Below are positions 6,864-14,214 of a DNA stretch of 64,000 nt, piece by piece. Origin of the DNA: Rhodonellum psychrophilum GCM71 = DSM 17998 (GTDB taxonomy: Bacteria > Bacteroidota > Bacteroidia > Cytophagales > Cyclobacteriaceae); contig NZ_KB906683.1 of the NCBI RefSeq assembly GCF_000381545.1, positions 97,330-161,329 of the forward strand, written 5' to 3'. Both the position numbers and the translations under genes were made by a program. Positions within the stretch are counted from its first letter, which is position 1; each line of letters begins with the position of its first letter. The notes beneath the pieces are model-generated. The model was not told where the DNA came from. It was given only the letters and a program-made list of their open reading frames with translations, and ran no database searches.

Positions 6864-9468
6864 TATACAGAAACTACATTTTAAAACTAACGTTCAATTA
6901 AAAAGCATTATTGGTAAAGATTTAATCAATGACGACAATATTGCTATTCTAGAATTAGTAAAGAATTCATTTGATGCAGATGCTAAAAATGTTACTGTAA
7001 CTTATCTAAATCTTAAAGATAATGACGATAAAATTAATAAAACATTTTCTGATAAAACATCCAGATTAATCATTCAAGACAATGGACTTGGAATGGACTT
7101 AGATGGAATTCAAGATAGGTGGTTAAATATTGCTTATTCTGAAAAAAAAGCAAATAAAACCCAACATAAAAGGAGAATGGCGGGTGCCAAAGGTGTAGGA
7201 CGGTTTTCCTGTGACAGGCTTGGTGAATATCTAAATTTATATGCTAAGACAAAGAAAGATTCTGAATATGTAAAATTGAAAATTGATTGGAAATTATTTG
7301 AGATTGAAGATGAAAAAAAAGAAATTCAATCCATTCCCTTACAATCTCAATCATTAACAAAGACTGAATTAGCTAAATGTGGAATTGAACCATTTGAACA
7401 AGGTGTATTATTAGAAGTAATAAAATTACGTAGTTCCTGGGCTTATCCTATAAAAGACAAAAATGGGATAATAACCAAATGGGATACCGAAAAATTCGTT
7501 GATTTAAAAAAATATCTCGAAAAACTAATCAATCCAAATCAAGCTTTTGAAAGTGATGATTTTGGAATATTCATAGATGCCCCAGAATTTACTAATGAGA
7601 ATAATAATCGAGAGGCTCACGAAAAGTTTATAGGAAAGGTTCAAAATAGAATTTTTGATAAATTAGATTTTAAATCAACAAGCATTGAAACGAAAACTAT
7701 CGAAAATGGGGAAGTTATTTATACTGAATTAAAAGATAAAGGAGAAACTGTATTTTGGATAAAAGAAAAAAACCCTTATTACCCATTCGTTAAAAATGTA
7801 AAAACCTCACTTTATTACCTAAACCCATATGCTAAAGCTTTTTTTACAAAACAAACAGGAATTCAATCTGTAAACTATGGATCAGTATTTCTATTTATAA
7901 ATGGCTTTCGAATATCTCCATATGGAGAAGTTGGAAATGACTGGTTAGGTTTAGACCAAAGAAAAGCACAAGGGACTAGACGATATCTTGGATTAAGAGA
8001 CATCATTGGTCAAATAGAGATCCTTGATGAACAAAATGACTTTCAGATTGTATCAAGTCGTGAAGGAATCGTTAGAAACGATAACTTTAAAAATCTAACA
8101 AATTCTGAAAGAAATGACAGTTATTTTTATAAATCTTTAAGAAGACTAGAAAGATATGTCGTTGAAGGGCTTAACTGGGACAGTTCTATATATGACAGTC
8201 AAGATAAAGAAGATGCCAAAATTCTTAAAGAGATAGAATCCAAAATTGTATCTGGTGATATTTTCGAGGATGATTTAGAATTTAGGGAAGATTATAAGAC
8301 AAAACAAAGACGTATTTATAGTGCCATACATTCTATAATCTCTGCTAAAACAAATGACGTAATTGAACTCTATATAAATGAAAAACTTATTACTCAAAAA
8401 ATTGAGGAGGAGAAAGAAAAATCTGAAAGAGAATTCCAACAATTAATTGAAGACTTTGATAATAAGAAGATTGACTCTGAAACATTGAGTAGAATTTTAC
8501 AAAGGAAAGCAGAACAGAATGCTGATTTAGAAAAACAAATAAATGAGTTTGAAAAATATAACACTAATGACGTTACTTCAAAAGCGATATTAGAATTACA
8601 GAATTATAAAAAAACAGTAGAAGAACAAACAGTATTAATACTGCAACTACAATTTCAACTTGACAACTTAAAAGGAGAAAAAGCAAAAGCAGAAAAAACA
8701 GCAAATACTTATAAAGAAAAGGCAGAAAAAGCAGAGACAAATTTCAATATTGAAAAAGAAAAAAATCTATACTTACTTGCAACCAGAAGAACATTAAGTC
8801 CTGATGCAGATGGTTTAATTCATACTATAAAAATAAATAATATCGAAGTTAGAGATGGGCTTGATAATATAATAGATGATTTAACTGAAGACGATTTTGA
8901 GGTTGAAGACTTAATTAAAAAATTGGGTTTTTTAAAACTTAATGCTGAAAGGTCTCTAAAAATGGCAGAATTTGCAACTAGAGCAGACCTTAAAGAAGAT
9001 ATTGAAAAGAAAAATGTTGATATAGTTGCATATATAAAAGAATATATATCTCTATACGGTGAAACATTCTCCGATAAAATTTCATTTAAATTTCAAACCA
9101 ACAACTCTTATCTAAATAAGAAAATTAGCGTATTAAATTTATCTATTATTCTTGACAATTTAATCAGTAATGCTGTAAAATGGAATGCTAAAAATATTCT
9201 TATGGATTTCGAAAATATTAACGAAAAACAATTGGCCTTGGTCATTTCAGATGACGGAAATGGGCTTACAAACAAATTCCTGGATGATCCAAATAGAATT
9301 TTTGAGCTTTCAGTTCGTGAAGTACCTCCATCTGGTATGAGTGGATCTGGAATTGGTCTTTTTTACACAAAAATTTTATTGAATGATATGAATTGTAATA
9401 TATCCTTTTTGGGAAACAATTTAAAATTAAAAGGTGCCTCTTTCAAAATCATTTTCAATACAATATGA
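6856..9468 (+). CDS. Large GHKL protein with an ATPase domain at each end
   Basis: An 870-residue protein. The N-terminal GHKL (Hsp90/MutL/MORC-like) ATPase has the N-box ELVKNSFDADA from residue 33, DNGLGM at 75-80 and a lid motif GAKGVGRFS from 110. A long middle region leads into a coiled coil rich in K, E and A (about 515-645). Then comes a helical segment with a histidine (H656, GLIHTIKINN) placed like the phospho-acceptor of a kinase dimerisation domain, followed by a second, histidine-kinase-like GHKL domain: N-box LSIILDNLISNAVKW (about 762-776), DDGNGL from 799 and GSGIGLFYTK from about 830. No membrane span, so it senses something in the cytoplasm. It overlaps the methyltransferase by 8 bp and the receiver-like gene by 4 bp. 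Likely a DNA- or damage-sensing ATPase that signals to the receiver; the role is inferred. Confidence 0.9.
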   Translation: MGDIQKLHFKTNVQLKSIIGKDLINDDNIAILELVKNSFDADAKNVTVTYLNLKDNDDKINKTFSDKTSRLIIQDNGLGMDLDGIQDRWLNIAYSEKKANKTQHKRRMAGAKGVGRFSCDRLGEYLNLYAKTKKDSEYVKLKIDWKLFEIEDEKKEIQSIPLQSQSLTKTELAKCGIEPFEQGVLLEVIKLRSSWAYPIKDKNGIITKWDTEKFVDLKKYLEKLINPNQAFESDDFGIFIDAPEFTNENNNREAHEKFIGKVQNRIFDKLDFKSTSIETKTIENGEVIYTELKDKGETVFWIKEKNPYYPFVKNVKTSLYYLNPYAKAFFTKQTGIQSVNYGSVFLFINGFRISPYGEVGNDWLGLDQRKAQGTRRYLGLRDIIGQIEILDEQNDFQIVSSREGIVRNDNFKNLTNSERNDSYFYKSLRRLERYVVEGLNWDSSIYDSQDKEDAKILKEIESKIVSGDIFEDDLEFREDYKTKQRRIYSAIHSIISAKTNDVIELYINEKLITQKIEEEKEKSEREFQQLIEDFDNKKIDSETLSRILQRKAEQNADLEKQINEFEKYNTNDVTSKAILELQNYKKTVEEQTVLILQLQFQLDNLKGEKAKAEKTANTYKEKAEKAETNFNIEKEKNLYLLATRRTLSPDADGLIHTIKINNIEVRDGLDNIIDDLTEDDFEVEDLIKKLGFLKLNAERSLKMAEFATRADLKEDIEKKNVDIVAYIKEYISLYGETFSDKISFKFQTNNSYLNKKISVLNLSIILDNLISNAVKWNAKNILMDFENINEKQLALVISDDGNGLTNKFLDDPNRIFELSVREVPPSGMSGSGIGLFYTKILLNDMNCNISFLGNNLKLKGASFKIIFNTI

Positions 9469-10160
9469 GTGTAACTAGATTATTATATATAGATGACAAT
9501 AGAATAGATTCGCAAATCGAAAATCTAAGAAAAAAATTAAAACGTTCTGGATTTGACCTTGATGAAACCTTTCTAAATTTAAATGACGAAAATTTTAAAA
9601 AAAGAAATGAGAATCAAAAAGTTATATTAGATCTAAAAAAAATTAAAGAATACATTATAGAAAACTACTCTCAAGAAAATTTTGATATCGTTGCTTCTGA
9701 CTATGATTATTCAGATGAAAACGTAGATGGTTATCAACTTCTTTCGTGGATAAAAAACCAAAGTAAATCTCAAAAATACAGATTGCGTTTTGCGCAATTT
9801 TGCCTATACTCTGCTGAACAAGATAAAATTGTAGAAAAATTAAATTCTCCTGATCAAATAAAAAAACTGGTCAAACTAAAAATTGATGATTTTATTGATC
9901 GGAATAATTTAGCTGAGGACCTTTTTTCACTTTTTATTAAGCCTAAAGAAAAATACAGTTATTCTAAACACTTAATTGATTATTTAGAAAAATATCCAGA
10001 CTTAACTTTCAATAGTGTTTATCCAAAATTTAAAGGCAAATCATTGTCTGAAATTGCTCACGAGATAGATAAAGATTTGCCTAATGGAATTGATTTTCAG
10101 AAAAATTTAGTTGAACTAACTATAGCTCATTTAGTTGACTTAAATAAATTCGAGTATTGA
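9465..10160 (+). CDS. Receiver-like protein of the island operon
   Basis: A 231-residue soluble protein. The N-terminal 130 residues look like a diverged response-regulator receiver: acidic pair D10/D11 in LLYIDDNRID, candidate phospho-acceptor D79 in FDIVASDYDYS followed by DGYQLLSWIKN, and a switch-serine-like CLYSA. The usual lysine-proline near the end is replaced (IDDFIDRNNL), so signalling chemistry may be altered. The C-terminal 90 residues match no domain I know. It starts inside the ATGA overlap with the kinase-like gene and its stop overlaps the start of the caspase-like gene, so it sits exactly between candidate sensor and candidate effector. A phosphorelay adaptor role is inference. 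Confidence 0.8.
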   Translation: MSVTRLLYIDDNRIDSQIENLRKKLKRSGFDLDETFLNLNDENFKKRNENQKVILDLKKIKEYIIENYSQENFDIVASDYDYSDENVDGYQLLSWIKNQSKSQKYRLRFAQFCLYSAEQDKIVEKLNSPDQIKKLVKLKIDDFIDRNNLAEDLFSLFIKPKEKYSYSKHLIDYLEKYPDLTFNSVYPKFKGKSLSEIAHEIDKDLPNGIDFQKNLVELTIAHLVDLNKFEY

Positions 10161-10807
10161 TGACAACAGTTATTATTTCAATTGACCCCTCAACAATTTT
10201 TTTATTTGATATTGTTAAAAAATTAAAATCTAATTCTATCGAGTTTGAATTGATTGAAGTTCATCCTAACAATAAATCATATAAGGATTGTCTTGTCAAA
10301 ATTGCAGAACTACCCGACAATACAACGATATTATTTTTAGGACACGGTCAGGACAACCAAATCTATGGTGGTGAATTACTCAATGATTTTCCAAAACAAC
10401 CTTTAGTAAATATAAATGAAATGGGGATTTTCAAAAACCAGAATTTATTTTTGCTCGCATGTGATTCTGCCAGTTTAATAAAGAGCTCATTTCGAATTGC
10501 TAAAACTAATAAGGCTATTGGATTTGGTCCTTTACCAACAGAAATTGAGGAGGTTCAACGTGATAAAAAACTTGTAAATGAAGGAATAACATTGAATACT
10601 ATTGAACTCTTTAAACAAGCAATAAATGAGACTATAATAATTAGTTTATTAGCATACTTTAAAGATGACTCTAAAGATTTTATCTTTTTAAAAGATTATC
10701 TAAACTTACATTTGAATAAAAGAATTAATAAAGCGATTCTTGAAGAAAATAATAGAAATTTAGCTGATTTATTATTCAATATGAAAAATGATATGGTTAT
10801 ATATTAG
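10160..10807 (+). CDS. Small caspase/CHAT-like predicted cysteine protease
   Basis: A 215-residue protein starting at ATG 10160-10162 (TGATG overlap with the receiver stop); a TTG at 10157 is also in frame. The pattern is that of clan CD proteases: strand plus catalytic-type histidine H62 in ILFLGHGQD, then a downstream strand ending in cysteine C101 in LFLLACDSAS, then IGFGPLPTE, closely following the CHAT layout 'xxGHG ... xxLxACxS'. The last 80 residues are helical and unassigned. No TPR or other recognition region is present, so activation probably depends on a partner, most simply the receiver-like protein. If active it would be the effector of the operon, cleaving a host protein on infection. 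The fold call rests on motif spacing only and needs a profile or structure check. Confidence 0.72.
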   Translation: MTTVIISIDPSTIFLFDIVKKLKSNSIEFELIEVHPNNKSYKDCLVKIAELPDNTTILFLGHGQDNQIYGGELLNDFPKQPLVNINEMGIFKNQNLFLLACDSASLIKSSFRIAKTNKAIGFGPLPTEIEEVQRDKKLVNEGITLNTIELFKQAINETIIISLLAYFKDDSKDFIFLKDYLNLHLNKRINKAILEENNRNLADLLFNMKNDMVIY

Positions 10808-10899
10808 CCAATGCAAGTTCAAGCTCATTTAAATTTTGCTCGTAACTCACAAATTTATAAGGGCTTTCATGCCAACGCTAACAAGTTTTCGGAAAGAAA

Positions 10900-11010
10900 A
10901 TACGGCCCATAGTAGAGTAAGTAAAGCGAAATTTCACCCCTTTACCTCTCCCAGAACCGTATCCCGAATCTCGGGACAGGCTGTGAACCTCTCGATTCAT
11001 ACGGCGCTTA
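10900..11010 (-). pseudogene. 3' remnant of a group II intron
   Basis: On the minus strand the sequence shows typical intron motifs found between the maturase stop and domain V: GCGCCGTATGAATCGAGAGG, then ACGGTTCTGGGAGAGG, then GGGGTGAAATTTCGCTTTAC and TTACTCTAC. Intact introns have a GAGCCGTA...GTACGGTTCT pair joined by a short stem. Here that stem is interrupted by a palindromic segment (10962-10977, TCCCGAATCTCGGGA). No reverse-transcriptase frame is left around it. It marks the right border of the AT-rich island and indicates past mobile-element activity. Confidence 0.65.
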
Positions 11011-11145
11011 TGATGCTTCGATTTTAGTCCGTTGGACTCACTTGTATCCCAATCCCCAATGAAAGAACAGGTTTGGAAATGAAACTGGACTTATTAAATT
11101 TGATTGGACAATAATAAAGTGATGATTTTAAACAAAACTGATAGA

Positions 11146-12207
11146 ATGAAAAAAACAGTCCTTATTACTGCAATTTTATTTCTTCAATTTATGAATTCGG
11201 CAAATTCCCAAACGATCGAATCATTGGTACAGGAACTACCTCCTTATTTTTCAGTTCTTACCACCTGGGGAGTAAGGCCGGAATGGGACGAAAAATCAGA
11301 AAATATTTATTTTTTAAATAAACTGGTAGGGGATGTTTTTAAGATCAATATCGCAACCCGTGAGGTATCTCATGTCACCGCTGGATTTTATCATGGTGGC
11401 ATTCACCGTGTGTTGTGCTTGTCCAATGGCGATCTACTTCTGGCAATGGGTTCAGCTATTTTTGATGCTGCCAACCCCGAAAAAGACAGACATGCTGGAC
11501 TGGGATTATACGTCCTTACCAAGGACAAGCCCAATAGCCCTTACCCCCTGAATGTTTACTGCGACGAAGGTCCTGCCGTCTCAAAAAACAGCATGAAAAT
11601 CGCATGGACTATCGAAGGACAAAGGGAAATTAAAGCAGGGGAGATTAATTATGAAAAGGGTGTTCCTTACTTAAAAGATGTGGAAACGATTATATCCTAT
11701 GCGGACTCATCAGAATATGTTAGACTGGAAACACAGGATTTTAGGCCACCATTAAACGAGGAACTGATTTATACCCATTATTGGGGTGACGAAAAAGACC
11801 AGTATTACAATTCTCAGGTTTTCGGATTTAACTTAAACACGAAGAAGACAACGAAATATACTGATTTACCGAAAAGCTACAATGAAGCGGAAGGCATTTT
11901 CCATGATGGAAATTACATGGTCATTGAAAGTGACCGTCATCAACCCATGGAAGAAAGAAACAAATACAAACTCGACATCTATAAACTAAAACTGGATGGC
12001 AGCGGGGAAGTCGAACGTTTGGCTGATTTTTCGACTCGGTATTTGAACTTGATCAAGTCAGACAATCCGGTGGTGAATAATAAAGGCAATAGGATTGCCC
12101 ATCAGTTTGGATTCCAGAAGGGTGCAGGAGATGGCAGAGGTATTTTTCTGTTTGATTTGGACCTTTATGAAAAACATAAAAAGAAAACAAAATTTAAAAA
12201 GCCCTAA
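11146..12207 (+). CDS. Secreted WD40/TolB-like beta-propeller protein
   Basis: I start at the ATG at 11146, which gives a clean signal peptide (MKKTVLITAILFLQFMNSANSQ) and 353 residues; the frame is open upstream to a TTG at 11104 without coding character. The body has repeated strand patterns of a TolB/WD40-like six-bladed propeller: RPEWDEKSENIYFLN, GDVFKINIATREVSHVT, GPAVSKNSMKIAWT, YNSQVFGFNLNTKKTTKYT and ESDRHQPMEERNKYKLDIY. Such proteins are often annotated as WD40-like repeat proteins; no enzymatic motif is visible. It is a single gene between the intron remnant and a strong terminator, with normal base composition, so it belongs to the backbone. Function unknown. Confidence 0.8.
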   Translation: MKKTVLITAILFLQFMNSANSQTIESLVQELPPYFSVLTTWGVRPEWDEKSENIYFLNKLVGDVFKINIATREVSHVTAGFYHGGIHRVLCLSNGDLLLAMGSAIFDAANPEKDRHAGLGLYVLTKDKPNSPYPLNVYCDEGPAVSKNSMKIAWTIEGQREIKAGEINYEKGVPYLKDVETIISYADSSEYVRLETQDFRPPLNEELIYTHYWGDEKDQYYNSQVFGFNLNTKKTTKYTDLPKSYNEAEGIFHDGNYMVIESDRHQPMEERNKYKLDIYKLKLDGSGEVERLADFSTRYLNLIKSDNPVVNNKGNRIAHQFGFQKGAGDGRGIFLFDLDLYEKHKKKTKFKKP

Positions 12208-12222
12208 GGAAGAAGCCAAATG

Positions 12223-12273
12223 AAAAGGCCGATAACAGCCGTTTTGCAAAAGCGGGGCTGTTATCGGCCTTTT
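12223..12273. terminator. Long bidirectional terminator hairpin
   Basis: AAAAGGCCGATAACAGCC (12223-12240) pairs with GGCTGTTATCGGCCTTTT (12256-12273), an 18-bp perfect stem with a 15-nt loop, closed by A and T runs so that it can act in both directions. It ends the propeller gene. Confidence 0.9.
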
Positions 12274-12375
12274 AAAAAAGTGAAGTACTAAAAGCGGTCT
12301 GCATCCAATGAAGTTTAGTCCACTACATCCACGCCAAATCGCAAATCTGCCAACCTTTATGCACAAGATAAACAG

Positions 12376-13200
12376 ATGAAGGAAAATATCCATCTCGGGG
12401 GTTGGGAAGTTAATTTTAACGACAATGAGGAATTAGAACATTTTATCCTTCAACATCGGTTGAGTAAGAAAGATTTTGATGTTTTCACTAAAATCCAAAG
12501 TGGATTAGAGATGATTACAGAAAATGGAAGAATCATAGAAGTATTGAATCAACCAGGAAATGAAAGGGTTTCTGGGCCTTTGGAATTTAAAATCCCTAAA
12601 TCAGAAGCGAACAAACTTTTTTGGCTGAAGCATTCAACCGATGGGAATCATCTACTAGGAGGCTTTCCTCCTAAAAATTTGAAAATATTATGTGATGCAA
12701 CCTTCAAGCCTTTTTTTATTGGATCTATTGATTGTACTGATGATGAATTTAATTGGCTAGGGATGAATAGGTTCCCTATTTTTTATCCGCTGGATTTTTA
12801 TTCGGAATCGGTTTACATAGACTACGCCCTTGAAGACAGGCCAGAAATTGTTAAAGAAGGAATTAAAGTTGAATTTGAGCCTAAAATATTTTTAAGTCAA
12901 TTGAAATATGAAGTATCTGAAAATGTAAAGATTGAAGAACTTGAAAATGAACTAAACCCAATCCATCAGTGTGGAGTACCACTGTGGTACCAATATCCAG
13001 AGTTGCCAAGATGTCCAAAAACCGGAGATTTGATGAAGTTTGTTTGCTCCATTTCATCGGACAGGAATATTCAAATATTGAAAAAGGGAATTTGGGGCCT
13101 CAAGAAAACTGATGAATTTTTAAAATTTGGGGATATGGGAACGCTATATGTTTTCTTTAATCCAAAATCAAGAATCGCTTTCAAAACAATACAATTCTGA
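12376..13200 (+). CDS. Hypothetical protein, YwqG/DUF1963-like
   Basis: A 274-residue soluble protein without signal peptide or membrane span. The C-terminal part carries the sort of signature seen in YwqG-family (DUF1963) proteins: CGVPLWYQYPELPRCPKTGD then MKFVCSISSD, followed by GDMGTLYVFFNP. These proteins are widespread and of unknown biochemical function, often near toxin-immunity genes. The N-terminal part (GGWEVNFNDNEELEHFILQH) is not recognised. Neighbouring genes give no functional hint. The family assignment is a pattern judgement and moderate only. Confidence 0.65.
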   Translation: MKENIHLGGWEVNFNDNEELEHFILQHRLSKKDFDVFTKIQSGLEMITENGRIIEVLNQPGNERVSGPLEFKIPKSEANKLFWLKHSTDGNHLLGGFPPKNLKILCDATFKPFFIGSIDCTDDEFNWLGMNRFPIFYPLDFYSESVYIDYALEDRPEIVKEGIKVEFEPKIFLSQLKYEVSENVKIEELENELNPIHQCGVPLWYQYPELPRCPKTGDLMKFVCSISSDRNIQILKKGIWGLKKTDEFLKFGDMGTLYVFFNPKSRIAFKTIQF

Positions 13201-13557
13201 GATGCACACACATCCCCTTGGATACACAGCAGGCAGAACCGAGTAAGTTTGAAGAGCAGCGCTCCAAGTTGGATTACATGATGCATGCCCAATTCCACTC
13301 CATCCTGAAATTGATTGATAAGCAATCCGTTTTTTACTGTTTTCGACTTCTCCGTTTGGTGATTCACCTTCCGAGTCATCCTGCCCTCCCCCTTAACATT
13401 TAATTTAGACCCAGAAAACCATTGGTTCCCCCTAAATCTGCCCAAGCATCAGGTAAAAAAAGAAATAAAAAGTCTGGCATCATCCACTCCTGATCATCCT
13501 TGGTTTGATTTAATTAACTTTATAGCCAATTTGAAATACCCCTTCTGAAACCTTTCC
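13201..13557. other. Intergenic region, no gene recognised
   Basis: Short frames exist on both strands (13218-13403 and 13071-13445) but neither has recognisable sequence, and the latter overlaps the upstream gene antisense. The last stretch before 13558 must contain the promoter of the Crp/Fnr gene. Confidence 0.55.
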
Positions 13558-14124
13558 ATGAGCCTAACCCATTATTTAAAAAACACTGTCCCCTTTCCCG
13601 CTGAGGAATTGGCGGATATCATTTCGCATTTTGAAAGAGAATCTGTTCAAAAAAACAAGCCGCTGGTAAGGGAAGGACAGGTTTGTGCCAAGCTTTACTT
13701 CATTGAGAAAGGTGTTGGAAGAAGTTATTCTCTCAAAGAAGCCGGGAAAGAGGTTACCCAGTGGTTTTTTGTGGAAGGACAATTTATGTCCAGCATTGAA
13801 AGTTTTTTTCAGCAGAACCCGAGTTTGTATTATTTGGAGATGTTGGAAAATGCCGTCCTATACAGTATCACCCGGGAAAAACTCGACCTATTGTTTGCCC
13901 GCTACCACAATATGGAAAAACTGGGGCGACTTCTTTCTACCGAAATGCTCACTCGGGTAGCAAATAAATTAAATGCCATCCAGTTCCAAACCGCCCGGGA
14001 AAGGCATGATTATATGCTTGCCGAATTTCCCAATATCGCAAACCGTGTAGCCCTTGGCCACATTGCCTCCTATCTGGGGATGACCCAGGAAACCCTTAGC
14101 CGCATCCGAAGGGCAAATCCTTAA
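13558..14124 (+). CDS. Crp/Fnr-family transcriptional regulator
   Basis: A 188-residue regulator with an N-terminal cyclic-nucleotide-binding-like barrel (about 15-115: KNKPLVREGQVCAKLYFIEKG) and a C-terminal winged helix (VALGHIASYLGMTQETLSRIR, about 165-185), the usual layout of Bacteroidota Crp-like proteins. The barrel lacks the RxAS phosphate-binding pattern and the cysteine cluster of true FNR, so the effector is unknown. It sits 90 bp upstream of, and in the same direction as, a TolC-HlyD-ABC permease operon, with an FNR-box-like palindrome between them, which suggests that it controls that operon. Confidence 0.92.
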   Translation: MSLTHYLKNTVPFPAEELADIISHFERESVQKNKPLVREGQVCAKLYFIEKGVGRSYSLKEAGKEVTQWFFVEGQFMSSIESFFQQNPSLYYLEMLENAVLYSITREKLDLLFARYHNMEKLGRLLSTEMLTRVANKLNAIQFQTARERHDYMLAEFPNIANRVALGHIASYLGMTQETLSRIRRANP

Positions 14125-14147
14125 AAATAATTACCGATTTGAATTAT

Positions 14148-14161
14148 TTGACATAGGTCAA
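14148..14161. promoter_or_regulatory. FNR/CRP-type palindrome before the efflux operon
   Basis: TTGAC-ATAG-GTCAA is a perfect inverted repeat with the exact half-site length and 4-nt spacer of FNR/CRP-family operators (TTGAY-N4-RTCAA). It lies 53 bp before the ATG of the TolC gene and 23 bp after the stop of the Crp/Fnr gene. Direct control is inferred from site form and position. Confidence 0.6.
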
Positions 14162-14214
14162 AAGAAACCGCTTCCATAGTAGGGAAATTTGCACTGTTCT
14201 AAAAAATAGTTGCA

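Noticed and set aside
5655..10807. Classical type II restriction-modification system
   Set aside because: No gene in the cluster shows an endonuclease motif (PD-ExK, HNH, GIY-YIG or PLD); the partners are ATPase, receiver and protease-like proteins.
10870..10890. GCCAACGCTAACAAG, resembling part of an integron attC site
   Set aside because: The flanks do not form paired R'/R'' core sites and no integrase is near; it is more likely the 3' end of the group II intron relic or its target.
13218..13403. Plus-strand 61-codon frame after the YwqG-like gene
   Set aside because: Not recognised as any protein or transposase fragment and too short to support alone.
13071..13445. Minus-strand 124-codon frame overlapping the YwqG-like gene
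   Set aside because: Its C-terminal third is antisense to a better-supported gene and it has no family resemblance.
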